Source: Rhizobium sp. PDO1-076 (GTDB lineage: Bacteria > Pseudomonadota > Alphaproteobacteria > Rhizobiales > Rhizobiaceae). From it: 32,230 nucleotides of DNA. The position numbers were made by a program, and so were the translations under genes. The notes under the pieces were generated by a model. That model saw only the letters and a program-made list of their open reading frames with translations, made no database searches and was not told the origin of the DNA. Shown in pieces: positions 24,163 to 32,230 of the stretch. The DNA is taken from assembly GCF_000247475.1 (NCBI RefSeq), contig NZ_AHZC01000381.1:1-32230 (forward strand). The letters run 5' to 3'. Position 1 is the first letter of the stretch, and the number at the start of each line of letters is the position of its first letter.

Positions 24163-25481
24163 GGTTCGGCCCAGTCGCTTTCTTCCAATGCCTGCGCCAC
24201 CGGACGCCCCTCGACCAGCGCCACCAGCTGCTGGGCGATGCCCGTCCAGGTGAACAGGCTGCGTGCCTTGTGCGCGCCCATGCGCGACAGACGGTCGTAG
24301 AGCCGCGGATGCTTGAACGGCTTCATCATCGTGATGCCGAGATCCTCCTTGTCGAAGGGATCGGCAAACAGCGCATGGCGTCCATAGCTCACCGCCCGGA
24401 ACAGACCGCCATGTACCGTGATCACGGTCGGCGTTCCGCTGGCCATAGCCTCGATCGCGGTCATGCCAAAGGGTTCGTAGCGGCTGGACAGCACGAACAT
24501 GTCGGCCGCGCGGTAGTAGTCCGGCAGGTCGTCATCGGCGATGAAGCCGGAGAAGTCGACGCGCTCTTCCAGCCCGTATTGCTTGACCTTCGCATGCAGC
24601 TCATCGAGGATTTTCTGTTCCTGCGGATCAAGGTTTTCGCCGCCAAGCGCCAGATAGAGCCGCGCATCGGGAATGCGGCTCGCCATTACGGAAAACCCGT
24701 CGATCAACAGGTCATAACCCTTGTTGGTCGCCAGCCGGCCTAGCGCCAGCACCACTGTACCCTCGAAACCGAGCCGGTTGCGGATCATCTGCCGCGACGC
24801 GTTGGAGACCGGATAGAAGCGGTTGTCGTCATAGCCCGGCGGGATCATGTGCACTCGGTTGCGTGCCACGCCGTAGTCCTGCGTCAGCATGTCGAGCTGG
24901 ATCGGCGTCGTCGCCACGACCAGCTGGCAGCTGCGGTAGATGATCAGCTCGTGCTGGATGCGTTCCTTGAAGTTGAATTCGGTCTCGAACTTGTCGGCCC
25001 GCTCCGGATAGTCGGTCTCCATCTGCCGCTTCTTCCACATGCCGAGCGAATGCGGCGTGTGAATGTGCGGAACGCCCAATGCCTCCGACAGGCGCTGGCC
25101 GGCCACGCCTGCATCCCAGTAGTGGCTGTTGATGAACAGATAGGACAGGCCCTCGCGCTTGATGTAGCGCAACGCCTTCTCGTTCCATTCGTTCAGATGG
25201 CGATGGAGATATTCCTTGGGAATGAAGTCACGGCCGCCACAAGGGATGCGCACCACGCGCACATTGTCGTCGACAATGTCGATTTCCGGCTGATCCTCAA
25301 AGCGGCGCGTATAGATGTCCACCTGATGGCCGAGCTGCGCAAGCTTCTTGGCCAGTTCCAGAACATAAACCACCTGTCCGCCGGTATCGGCTGCGCCAAG
25401 TGGCGGGTGAGCGGCCACATAGCCATGGGTGGAAACAAGCGCGATACGCGGCGTCTCCTGCGGGTCGATATGTTTTGTCAT
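24144..25481 (-). CDS. mfpsA: Mannosylfructose-phosphate synthase (GT4 glycosyltransferase)
   Basis: 445 residues from ATG 25481; an in-frame GTG at 25490 would add three. A GT-B fold glycosyltransferase of the sucrose-phosphate-synthase branch: GAADTGGQVVYVLELA near 31-46, HTPHSLG near 143, IPPGYD near 215, LGRLATNKGYD near 250, and the nucleotide-sugar site EPFGMTAIEAMASGTPTV near 362. It would join mannose from GDP-mannose to fructose 6-phosphate. With the overlapping phosphatase gene it forms a two-gene osmolyte operon like that of Agrobacterium. The fructokinase that belongs to that operon in Agrobacterium is not seen here. Donor and acceptor are inferred from the gene pair and need not be exact. 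Confidence 0.85.
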   Translation of the reverse strand: MTKHIDPQETPRIALVSTHGYVAAHPPLGAADTGGQVVYVLELAKKLAQLGHQVDIYTRRFEDQPEIDIVDDNVRVVRIPCGGRDFIPKEYLHRHLNEWNEKALRYIKREGLSYLFINSHYWDAGVAGQRLSEALGVPHIHTPHSLGMWKKRQMETDYPERADKFETEFNFKERIQHELIIYRSCQLVVATTPIQLDMLTQDYGVARNRVHMIPPGYDDNRFYPVSNASRQMIRNRLGFEGTVVLALGRLATNKGYDLLIDGFSVMASRIPDARLYLALGGENLDPQEQKILDELHAKVKQYGLEERVDFSGFIADDDLPDYYRAADMFVLSSRYEPFGMTAIEAMASGTPTVITVHGGLFRAVSYGRHALFADPFDKEDLGITMMKPFKHPRLYDRLSRMGAHKARSLFTWTGIAQQLVALVEGRPVAQALEESDWAEPWNDGD

Positions 25482-25504
25482 GGTCCCCACTTGGAAAATC
25501 TGTT

Positions 25505-25537
25505 CGTATGAAGCGGATAGACAACGCGCATCATACG
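25505..25537. promoter_or_regulatory. Inverted repeat CGTATGA-N19-TCATACG upstream of mfpsA
   Basis: Perfect seven-base arms at 25505-25511 and 25531-25537. On the minus strand the distal arm contains TATGAT (25535-25530), a fair -10, so the repeat may be an operator over the promoter and leader, or a leader hairpin. The rest of the 222-base gap shows nothing definite. Confidence 0.4.
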
Positions 25538-25703
25538 CAAAAGTTCCAAGTTATGAGATTAAAATTTCAGAAAATGGCAGCCGATGCGGTATTTGACGGC
25601 CTAAGTCGCTGAAACAAGCAACAAAAAACTATCGCCGATGTGGCCGCTGTCAACGCTGATCCGATCGCCGGCAGAGTGTTGGCCCTTGGATCCCGGCTCG
25701 GGA

Positions 25704-26543
25704 TCAGTCGTTTTCCGGCTTGGGCTGCAGAGCGTTGCGCTGGCTTCGGCCGGACGGCTGATGGCCCTCGCGGCGGATCATGCGCAGCTTGGAAACCCGG
25801 CTCCACTCGTCTGACCGTGCTGTCTCGGCTGCCGCCTGCATGACGAAATCGATATGCGCCTGCGCCGCCTGTTTGGCTAGGGCTGCATCGCCGGCAAGAA
25901 TGGCGTCATGGATCGCGATATGTTGCTCGAGAAGCCGTTCACGGGCATTGGCCAGCGAGAAAACGGCCCGGCGGTTGAAGAGGATGCCCTCGGACAGCAG
26001 CCGGTAGCAGGCACGCATCGTGTGCAGCAGGATGACGTTGTGTGCCGCTTCGCCAATGGCATTGTGGAATTCGACATCGGCCGCAAGTTCGCCTTCGGGC
26101 TGGCCGATCTCATGTGCCCGGCGCATGTCGTCGATGATCCGCGACAACAGCGCCTTGTCGTCCTCTGTCGCCCGCCTGGCGGCAAGCTCTGCCGTTAGTC
26201 CTTCCAGTTCGCGCCGGTATTCCAGATAGTCGCGGGTCGCCCGCGCATGTCGGGAGATCAGGTCGGTGATCGGCTTGGAAAACACCTGGCCGATGATATC
26301 GGCAACGAAGGTTCCGCCACCGTGGTGACTGACCAGCAGGCCGCGCGCCTCCAGTTCTTTCAGCGCCTCGCGCAGGATTGGCCGGGAAACGTCAAGCGAT
26401 TGCGCAAGGTCGCGCTCGCCGGGCAGCCTGTCGCCATCGCGAAGCACGCCGTCGAGGATCAGCAATTCCAGCTGGTGCACAACTTCGTCGGCCGTCCGGC
26501 TATGGCTCACCCCTGCGAACAGCCCGTCATCCTTGTCGCTCAT
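25704..26543 (-). CDS. GntR/FadR-family (FCD domain) transcriptional regulator
   Basis: 279 residues. A GntR winged helix (about 12-82): EVVHQLELLILDGVLRDGDRLPGERDLAQSLDVSRPILREALKELEARGLL. The C-terminal FCD domain (about 100-235) carries the usual metal-binding pattern, with histidines in DVEFHNAIGEAAHN, HIAIHDAI and AHIDFV. Such proteins bind organic acids such as lactate, glycolate or gluconate through the metal. The last 35 residues are a basic, unordered tail. Divergent from the DUF3422 gene with 180 bases between. A glcD-like gene is 4 kb away, too far to claim a link. Confidence 0.88.
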   Translation of the reverse strand: MSDKDDGLFAGVSHSRTADEVVHQLELLILDGVLRDGDRLPGERDLAQSLDVSRPILREALKELEARGLLVSHHGGGTFVADIIGQVFSKPITDLISRHARATRDYLEYRRELEGLTAELAARRATEDDKALLSRIIDDMRRAHEIGQPEGELAADVEFHNAIGEAAHNVILLHTMRACYRLLSEGILFNRRAVFSLANARERLLEQHIAIHDAILAGDAALAKQAAQAHIDFVMQAAAETARSDEWSRVSKLRMIRREGHQPSGRSQRNALQPKPEND

Positions 26544-26723
26544 TCGCGTCTCCTTTTGCGCGTTTTATCAAGCTGCGGCGCAATTGGTCAATTTATCGAT
26601 CCACTTTGTTCGTGGCGGAAACGCGACACCTGTTCATTGCTTGCGAGGGCTGTGACGATTGGGCCTTTGCCGGAGGTCCCTCCCGCTGCTACGTCTTCAG
26701 ATGACGCAATGGGAGACGGATGA

Positions 26724-27995
26724 GTGGCGAAGGGTGATTTTGCATTTCCGCTGGCTCCGGACCGGGCCTTGGCGCTCGGCGAGATTCATGCGCGGCCCTA
26801 TGCGCTGGTCAAATCCGGCCGGGTAATCTTCCAGCTCGCTTTCATGACGGATGGCGGCGCGGCTGTGCATCATGCCGCGATCGCCGAGCTGTCGCGCGGT
26901 CGTGGCATCGCGCCACCGGAGCGCCAGGCCCGCCATCACCAGTTGGCCTGGGGGCAGGGCACCCTGCGCTGGGAGCGCCACACCGAATTTTCCACCTGGT
27001 TCTGGGATGGCCCGGCGCCGGAAAAATTCGGTGGCGACGTGCCGATCCATCCCTTCGGCGATGGCTTCACTGCACCGGGTCCGCTGATTTCCGGCATCAG
27101 ACTGGAACTGCGTCCCGACGGCCCGGAAATCGCCGAAGCCAAGGCGGCGTTCGATCCCGCCAGCCTCTGTTACAGCGAGTTGAAGAACGGTCAGGCGGCG
27201 GTGCTGACCGACTTTCGCCAGGACGGCAATGGTCTGACCCAGATCTTGGTCATCGATCGCGGCATGACCGAGGCCGGCCGCGGCGCGCTGGTGCAGCGCC
27301 TGCTCGACATCGAGACCTATCGCACGACGGCGATGCTCGGCCTGCCGCTTGCCCAGACGCTGTCGCCCGAGATCCGCCGCATCGAAGACGGCCTGACCGC
27401 CGTGACCCAGCGCATGAAGGCCCATGCGCGCGAAGAATCCGACGAGATGCTGGCCGAGATTACCCGCCTTGCCGCTGAGCTGGAGGCCAATGCCGCGCTC
27501 AGCCTCTATCGTTTCGGCGCCAGCCGCGCCTATGACGGCATCGTGCGCGAGCGCATCAAGACGCTCGACGAGACGCCCGTTCCGGGTCACGAAACCCTCG
27601 GTTCCTTCCTCGAGCGGCGCCTAGCGCCTGCCATGCGCACCTGCCAGTCGATCGAGGAACGCCAGGCCAACCTGTCGCGCAAGCTGTCGCGCGCCACGGG
27701 TCTTGTGCGATCCTGGATCGACGTCGAACTGGAGCGGCAGAATTCCGATCTGCTGACCACGATGAACCGGCGTGCCGAAATGCAGTTGCGCCTGCAGCAG
27801 ACGGTCGAAGGCCTCTCGGTTGCTGCCATTTCCTACTATGTCGTCGGCCTGATCGGCTATGCGGCAAAGGCCATCAGCCACGACATCCTGCCGGTCGACC
27901 CGGCGGTGATCACCGGCGTGTCCGTGCCGTTTGCCGTGCTCGGTGTCTGGTGGGTGGTGCGACGTATCCGGAAGAGCCACGAAGACGAGCATTGA
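26724..27995 (+). CDS. DUF3422 family protein with C-terminal membrane segments
   Basis: 423 residues from GTG 26724, with GGAG at 26712-26715 eight bases ahead. The N-terminus LALGEIHARPYALVKSGRVIFQLAFMTDGGAA and the W-rich ERHTEFSTWFWDG segment near 88-100 match what I recall of DUF3422. A long helical, coiled-coil-like region (about 215-375) follows, then two hydrophobic stretches (about 365-380 and 392-412) close to the C-terminus, so a tail-anchored or hairpin-anchored membrane protein is likely. Family function is unknown. Oriented with the DUF6880 gene 181 bases downstream. Confidence 0.82.
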   Translation: MAKGDFAFPLAPDRALALGEIHARPYALVKSGRVIFQLAFMTDGGAAVHHAAIAELSRGRGIAPPERQARHHQLAWGQGTLRWERHTEFSTWFWDGPAPEKFGGDVPIHPFGDGFTAPGPLISGIRLELRPDGPEIAEAKAAFDPASLCYSELKNGQAAVLTDFRQDGNGLTQILVIDRGMTEAGRGALVQRLLDIETYRTTAMLGLPLAQTLSPEIRRIEDGLTAVTQRMKAHAREESDEMLAEITRLAAELEANAALSLYRFGASRAYDGIVRERIKTLDETPVPGHETLGSFLERRLAPAMRTCQSIEERQANLSRKLSRATGLVRSWIDVELERQNSDLLTTMNRRAEMQLRLQQTVEGLSVAAISYYVVGLIGYAAKAISHDILPVDPAVITGVSVPFAVLGVWWVVRRIRKSHEDEH

Positions 27996-28005
27996 GACCC
28001 GGGGA

Positions 28006-28133
28006 CTGCGTGGGAACGCAGCCTTGGCCATCCGGGGTGCAGATTGTCGCGACGCGTGGCGACATTGAAGGATCGCATGGTTGGGATCGCATGGTTTTCC
28101 GTGCCGAATTTGCTTGCCCGTCTTTGCCGGGCA
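28006..28133 (+). other. Two hairpins in the DUF3422-DUF6880 gap
   Basis: CTGCGT-GGGA-ACGCAG spans 28006-28021 with a GNRA-type loop, and TGCCCG-N7-CGGGCA spans 28115-28133. Neither is followed by a T-run, so neither is a standard terminator. They may be leader structures of the downstream gene, or chance in GC-rich DNA. Confidence 0.35.
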
Positions 28134-28176
28134 GCCGATATAGGGGGCAATGGCAGGAATGATGTAAGCGGACTAG

Positions 28177-29586
28177 ATGGCTAGGCAGACACGCGCGAAA
28201 TTCGACAAGAAGGGCCTGTCCGGCCTTGGCCTCGATAAACTGGTCGAGATCCTGCTTGAGGAGGCGACGGCCAACAAGGCGCTGAAGGCGCGGCTGTTGA
28301 CGGCGCTGGCGGGCGAGACCGGTCCGCACGAAATGGCCCGCCTGCTCGACAAGCGCCTCGATGCCTATGACCAGGCGGTGACGCGCATCAACAATGCCCG
28401 TGCCAAGGATATGGCGGTCGAATTCGCCGGTCTGTCGCGCAACATCCTGTCGGAACTCGGCGCTGCCGATCCGGTCGGTGCCGCCGAGCGGATCCTGCGG
28501 TTTCTGGCATTGCGATTCCCGATCTCCGCGCGGCTGGTGTCGGACAATGCAAGGCTCTGGAAGGTCTTCGATGAGACTGAAGTCGCCGCCGCCGAATTGA
28601 TCGGGACGATCGCGCCCGAAGAACAGGTGCTGCTGGTGCCGCAGATCGAAAAGCTGCGGCTGCGGGATCGCTACGGCGAACACACCGGTTTCCTCTCGAC
28701 GCTCACCGGCGTTCTCGCCAAGCCGGCTGCCGACACCTGGAAGGCGCTGCTGAACGAAGTCCTGCCCAAGGAGCCGCTGAAACTCGGGGCGCTGGATCTC
28801 TTGCAGGCGCTTGCCCTGCACCAGGGCGATCTCGACACATTGCTGAAGCTCGAAAACAGCAAGCCGGAAAACCGTCGCGACACGTTGGCCATGGCCGCAC
28901 TCATGCATGCCGCCGGCCGTTTTCAGGACGCACTGGAATGGGTACAGCAACGCCCGAGCGGCCTGCGGCTTTTGCCGTTCAGGGGTGAACTGGTTTCCGT
29001 CGGTCCCGATTACGGTGCCCGCGAGCGCCGCTTGCTGGAGGCGGACATTCTCGAACGGCTGAAGCGCCGCGAGGATGCCCAGGCTTTGCGCTGGCGCGAG
29101 TTTTCCGAGACCTTCGATCCAGCCGTGCTCAAGCTCTATCTGTCCAAACTCGATGATTTTGCCGAGTTCGACGAGATCGACCGCGCCTTTGCGCTGGTCG
29201 AGAATGCCAGCGATATCTATGCCGCGTTGGAGTTTTTCGTCACCTGGCCCAAGCTCGATCGCGCTGCCGCCCATGTGCTGCGCCATGATCATCGGTGGGA
29301 AGGTCGCTATTTCGAGGATCTGGCGCCGGCGGCGGAAGCCTTGGCAGATCAGCAGCCGCTGGCGGCAACGGTCCTCTACCGCACGCTGATATCAGATATC
29401 CTGCGCCGCGGCATCGGCGTCGCCTATCCCCATGCCGCCCGCTATCTCGTCGAGCTTGGCCGGATCGCTCCGCATCTGCCGGACGATGCAAGGCTCAAGG
29501 ATCACGAGGATTTCGTCGACGACCTTCGCCGCAACCATCCGAAGAAGCACGGCTTCTGGAGCGCGGTTCCGGGTATCTGGCCCTAA
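28177..29586 (+). CDS. DUF6880 family helical-repeat protein
   Basis: 469 residues, no signal peptide or membrane segment. It matches what I recall of the DUF6880 family: an N-terminal GLSGLGLDKLVEILLEEATANKALKARLLTAL stretch, then mostly alpha helices throughout (ALHQGDLDTLLKL, AALMHAAGRFQDALEWVQQ, LEADILERLKRREDAQALRWREF, AATVLYRTLISDILRRG), spaced like tetratricopeptide-type repeats. The C-terminus HPKKHGFWSAVPG is usually kept in the family. Function unknown; a scaffold or protein-binding role is the most that can be inferred. Ribosome site before the ATG is weak. Confidence 0.78.
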   Translation: MARQTRAKFDKKGLSGLGLDKLVEILLEEATANKALKARLLTALAGETGPHEMARLLDKRLDAYDQAVTRINNARAKDMAVEFAGLSRNILSELGAADPVGAAERILRFLALRFPISARLVSDNARLWKVFDETEVAAAELIGTIAPEEQVLLVPQIEKLRLRDRYGEHTGFLSTLTGVLAKPAADTWKALLNEVLPKEPLKLGALDLLQALALHQGDLDTLLKLENSKPENRRDTLAMAALMHAAGRFQDALEWVQQRPSGLRLLPFRGELVSVGPDYGARERRLLEADILERLKRREDAQALRWREFSETFDPAVLKLYLSKLDDFAEFDEIDRAFALVENASDIYAALEFFVTWPKLDRAAAHVLRHDHRWEGRYFEDLAPAAEALADQQPLAATVLYRTLISDILRRGIGVAYPHAARYLVELGRIAPHLPDDARLKDHEDFVDDLRRNHPKKHGFWSAVPGIWP

Positions 29587-29628
29587 GCCGGACGGCGCCT
29601 GCCTCGTCTCTATTGTGTAGGTGGATGC

Positions 29629-30525
29629 TTACCGATCCCAGTAGGGGTTTGGTCCGTAGAGTTCGGCCACATAATCGATGAACAGCCGTACCTTGGCCGG
29701 CAGGAACTGACGGCTCGGATAGACTGCCGACAGCGCCACGTTGCGCGAGCTTTCATAAGCCGGCAGAACCTGAACCAGTTTCCCGGACTTGAGTTCCAAG
29801 CCTATATCCCAGGTCGAGCGCAGTGCGATGCCGAGCCCGGCTATCACCGCCTCGCGGATAACCTCGCTGGAATTGGTGGTCAGCATGCCTTCCGGGCGCA
29901 GCGTGACGGGTCCGGTCGGCCCCTCCAGCCGCCAGGCTTCATGATTGTGCGCCGGCAGGCAGCGATGCCGTTTGAGGTCTTCTAGCGTCACCGGCTCGCC
30001 GTGTTCCGCCAGATAGTCCGGCGAGGCGCAGAGGACGCGGCGCACCGGCGCCAGCCTGCGCGCCACCAGCGAACTGTCGTTCAGTTCGGCAATGCGGATC
30101 GCGAGATCAAAGCCGCCGCCGACAATGTCGGTGAACTCGTCGGAGAGCACGAGATTGATTTCCAAATCCGGATGCGCCTGCATGAACGGCTTCAGGTGCG
30201 GCGCGACATGCATGCGGCCGAAGGAGGTTGGCGCCGAGATTTTCAGCGTGCCATTGACCTCCGACGAGCGCCCGGAGGCAAAGGCTTCCGCCTCTTCCAG
30301 TCCGCCAAGCACGGTCAGCACCCGCTCGTGGAAACCCTGGCCTGCTTCCGTCAGCGAGATCTGCCGTGTGGTGCGCTGCAGAAGCCGGGTGCCGAGCTTG
30401 TCTTCCAACCGCTTGATGCGTTTCGACACGACGGCGGGCGACAGGCCGAGATCGCGCGCGGCTGTCGACATGCTCCCGGCTGCTATGACGCGAACGAAGA
30501 CTTCAAGATCGCCAAGATTTGTCAT
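29629..30525 (-). CDS. LysR-family transcriptional regulator
   Basis: 298 residues. Helix-turn-helix MTNLGDLEVFVRVIAAGSMSTAARDLGLSPAVVSKRIKRLEDKLGTRLLQRTTR, then the effector domain from GTLKISAPTSFGRMHVAP. It belongs to the large subgroup whose effector domain begins this way (the CrgA/DsdC-like type common in proteobacteria). It is divergent from the glcD-like gene at 30668 with 142 bases between, and three TTACCA elements lie in that gap. Regulation of the FAD oxidase gene, perhaps in response to a 2-hydroxy acid, is a reasonable inference. Confidence 0.9.
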   Translation of the reverse strand: MTNLGDLEVFVRVIAAGSMSTAARDLGLSPAVVSKRIKRLEDKLGTRLLQRTTRQISLTEAGQGFHERVLTVLGGLEEAEAFASGRSSEVNGTLKISAPTSFGRMHVAPHLKPFMQAHPDLEINLVLSDEFTDIVGGGFDLAIRIAELNDSSLVARRLAPVRRVLCASPDYLAEHGEPVTLEDLKRHRCLPAHNHEAWRLEGPTGPVTLRPEGMLTTNSSEVIREAVIAGLGIALRSTWDIGLELKSGKLVQVLPAYESSRNVALSAVYPSRQFLPAKVRLFIDYVAELYGPNPYWDR

Positions 30526-30541
30526 GAGTGAATGCTACTTT

Positions 30542-30608
30542 TTACCAATTTGTCATAAGTGCATAGCATTTGCCGTTCGCGATTCAAAATGGTAAGTATT
30601 TTTTACCA
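30542..30608. promoter_or_regulatory. TTACCA elements, candidate LysR operators of the glcD region
   Basis: TTACCA occurs at 30542-30547 and 30603-30608, and its inverse TGGTAA at 30590-30595; the last two make TGGTAA-N7-TTACCA with perfect arms. The two direct copies sit in longer similar stretches of the form TTTTTACCAnTTnGT (30539-30553 and 30600-30614). An upstream recognition site plus a promoter-near site is the usual LysR arrangement. Confidence 0.55.
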
Positions 30609-30667
30609 GTTGGTGCATGTTGAGGATCCGGCGGCGCGGGACTACGGTGGAACAAGGGAGTATCAGC

Positions 30668-32101
30668 ATGTCCGAAGCCATCGCCTTTTTGCCACCGCAG
30701 GAAGCCATCCTGTCACGCCGCGCCGAAATCCTCGCCGATCTCGCCGAGTTTGTTCCGGCCGGACGACTGGTGCACGAGCCCAATGCGCTGGTGCCCTTCG
30801 AGACCGATGGTTTCATTGCCTATCGCCGCAGGCCGCTCGCCGTCGTCCTGCCGGAAACCACCGCTCAGGTCGCAGCCGTGATGCGATACTGTCATCGTCA
30901 TGCCATCCCGGTCGTGCCGCGCGGCGCCGGCACCTCGCTGTCCGGCGGCGCGATCCCGCAGGAGGATGCCGTCGTGCTCGGCCTGTCGGCGATGAGCCGC
31001 ATCCTCGACATCGATTTTGCCAATCGCACGGCAACCGTGCAGGCCGGCGTCACCAATCTCAACATTTCCGAGGCCGTCGGTGCCAATGGCTTCTTCTATG
31101 CCCCCGATCCGAGTTCACAGCTCGCCTGCACCATCGGCGGCAATATCGCGATGAATTCCGGCGGCGCCCATTGTCTGAAATACGGCGTCACCACCAACAA
31201 CCTGCTCGGCGTCAGGCTGGTGCTGGTCGATGGCACGGTGATCGATCTTGGCGGAAAACATCTCGATGCGGAGGGGTATGACCTGCTCGGTCTCATCTGC
31301 GGCTCGGAAGGCCAGCTCGGTATCGTCACCGAAGCGACCGTGCGCCTGCTCGCCAAGCCTGAAGGCGCGCGCCCGGTTCTCTTCGGCTTTGACAGCGCCG
31401 AGGCCGCCGGCTCCTGTGTCGCCGACGTCATCGGCGCCGGCATCGTCCCGGTCGCCATCGAATTCATGGACAAGCCGGCGATCGAGATCTGCGAGGCCTT
31501 TGCCAAGGCCGGCTATCCGCTCGATGTCGAGGCCCTGCTGATCGTCGAGGTCGAAGGCTCTGAAGCGGAGATGGATGCGATGTTGCTATCCATCGTCGAG
31601 ATCGCCAGGCGCCACGGCGTCAAGACCGTGCGCGAATGCCAGTCGGCAACCGAAGCTGCGCTGATCTGGAAAGGCCGAAAATCGGCCTTCGGAGCCACCG
31701 GCCGCATTGCCGACTATATCTGCATGGACGGCACGGTGCCGCTCAGCCAGCTCGCCTATGTCCTGCGCAAGACCTCCGAGATCATCGATCGCTACGGCCT
31801 GCGTGTCGCCAATGTCTTCCACGCCGGCGATGGCAATATGCACCCGCTGATCCTCTACAATATCAACGATCCCGAAGACGCCGCCAAGGCCGAAGCCGCC
31901 GGCATGGAAATCCTCAAACTCTGCGTCGATGCTGGCGGCTGCCTGACCGGCGAACACGGTGTCGGCATCGAGAAACGCGACCTGATGCGCCACCAGTTCG
32001 CCGAGGTCGATCTCGCCCAGCAGATGGCCGTACGTGCCGCTTTCGACGCTGCCTGGATCCTCAACCCGTCCAAGGTCTTTCCGCTGGAGGGCAGGTCGTG
32101 A
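30668..32101 (+). CDS. glcD: FAD-linked oxidase, glycolate oxidase subunit GlcD-like
   Basis: 477 residues from ATG 30668, with AGGGAG at 30655-30660; an in-frame ATG at 30617 lies within the control region and is rejected. PCMH/VAO-type FAD-binding domain at about 45-225 (VVPRGAGTSLSGGAIP near 92 and CTIGGNIAMNSGGAHCLKYGVT near 150), then a FAD-oxidase C-terminal domain ending GGCLTGEHGVGIEKRDLM near 430. These are the marks of GlcD, which oxidises glycolate to glyoxylate together with GlcE and GlcF; D-lactate or another 2-hydroxy acid is also possible for close relatives. GlcE and GlcF would be expected just to the right, outside the window. Confidence 0.9.
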   Translation: MSEAIAFLPPQEAILSRRAEILADLAEFVPAGRLVHEPNALVPFETDGFIAYRRRPLAVVLPETTAQVAAVMRYCHRHAIPVVPRGAGTSLSGGAIPQEDAVVLGLSAMSRILDIDFANRTATVQAGVTNLNISEAVGANGFFYAPDPSSQLACTIGGNIAMNSGGAHCLKYGVTTNNLLGVRLVLVDGTVIDLGGKHLDAEGYDLLGLICGSEGQLGIVTEATVRLLAKPEGARPVLFGFDSAEAAGSCVADVIGAGIVPVAIEFMDKPAIEICEAFAKAGYPLDVEALLIVEVEGSEAEMDAMLLSIVEIARRHGVKTVRECQSATEAALIWKGRKSAFGATGRIADYICMDGTVPLSQLAYVLRKTSEIIDRYGLRVANVFHAGDGNMHPLILYNINDPEDAAKAEAAGMEILKLCVDAGGCLTGEHGVGIEKRDLMRHQFAEVDLAQQMAVRAAFDAAWILNPSKVFPLEGRS

Positions 32102-32120
32102 TGGTGGCTTCGATGGCGCA

Positions 32121-32164
32121 CCCCCCTCTGCCCTGCCGGGCATCTCCCCCACAAGGGGGGAGAT
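32121..32164. repeat. REP-like palindromic intergenic repeat
   Basis: Two neighbouring palindromes: TGCCC-TGCC-GGGCA at 32129-32142 and ATCTCCCCC-N5-GGGGGAGAT at 32142-32164, preceded by a run of C. The composition and order recall the intergenic mosaic repeats common in Rhizobium and related genera. Copy number cannot be judged from this window. Confidence 0.6.
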
Positions 32165-32230
32165 CAGATGGAGCAGCGCCTTGCAGACGTCAGACGCAGA
32201 CGACGCAAACGAGGGTGACTTGCGCCATGG

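Noticed and set aside
26585..26603. Possible GntR operator TGGTCA...GATCCA upstream of the FCD regulator
   Set aside because: The arms match imperfectly and do not fit a known GntR consensus.
27910..29292. 460-codon minus-strand open frame opposite the DUF6880 gene
   Set aside because: Low-complexity translation typical of antisense frames; the plus-strand product has family features.
32227..32229. ATG at the right edge as start of a following glcE gene
   Set aside because: Only four bases remain in the window, so coding cannot be judged.

Overview
The window reads as chromosomal DNA of an alphaproteobacterium of the Rhizobiaceae (Rhizobium / Agrobacterium / Allorhizobium type). Pointers are a RirA-type iron regulator beside an iron-binding protein, a divergent oxyR-katG pair, an alphaproteobacterial glutamate-cysteine ligase, a mannosylfructose (mfpsA-mfppB) operon of the kind described in Agrobacterium, and at the right edge a palindromic repeat of the style scattered through Rhizobiales genomes. 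The DNA is GC-rich, codon use looks even, and I see no insertion sequence, prophage, CRISPR array, tRNA or rRNA. No gap between genes exceeds about 255 bases.

Layout. 1-880: end of a membrane-protein gene coupled to a DUF1007 periplasmic protein. 882-3748: a small monooxygenase-LysR operon, then an Rrf2 regulator divergent from a thioredoxin-reductase-like flavoprotein. 3865-5856: methylmalonate-semialdehyde dehydrogenase with a strong terminator, then a GFA-type zinc protein. 5985-8112: a DUF898 membrane protein overlapping an M48 peptidase. 8227-9943: iron-binding protein and rirA, divergent, sharing a control region with an iron-responsive operator match. 10055-11940: an exported hypothetical protein and a patatin-like lipase, divergent. 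11913-15154: oxyR and katG, divergent. 15399-17515: TetR regulator, LsrB-like LysR regulator and a DUF1127 small protein. 17674-22533: a repeat-containing DUF937-like protein, gshA, rsmE and a PiT phosphate transporter. 22699-25481: Nudix hydrolase, then mfpsA-mfppB. 25704-29586: FCD/GntR regulator, DUF3422 and DUF6880 proteins. 29629-32101: LysR regulator divergent from a glcD-like FAD oxidase.

How it fits together. Much of the window deals with redox and iron: RirA with an iron-binding protein, OxyR with catalase-peroxidase, glutathione synthesis, a CxxC flavoprotein under an Rrf2 regulator, and an LsrB-like regulator. Several are regulator/target divergent pairs whose short intergenic regions carry visible inverted or direct repeats.

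I did not find a clearly new system. The best leads are the CPYC flavoprotein without an obvious NAD(P)H motif and its repeated operator, the DUF898-M48 overlapping pair, the structured leader of the phosphate transporter, and the TTACCA sites between the LysR and glcD genes. All function calls rest on motif reading and recall of families; no database search was possible.
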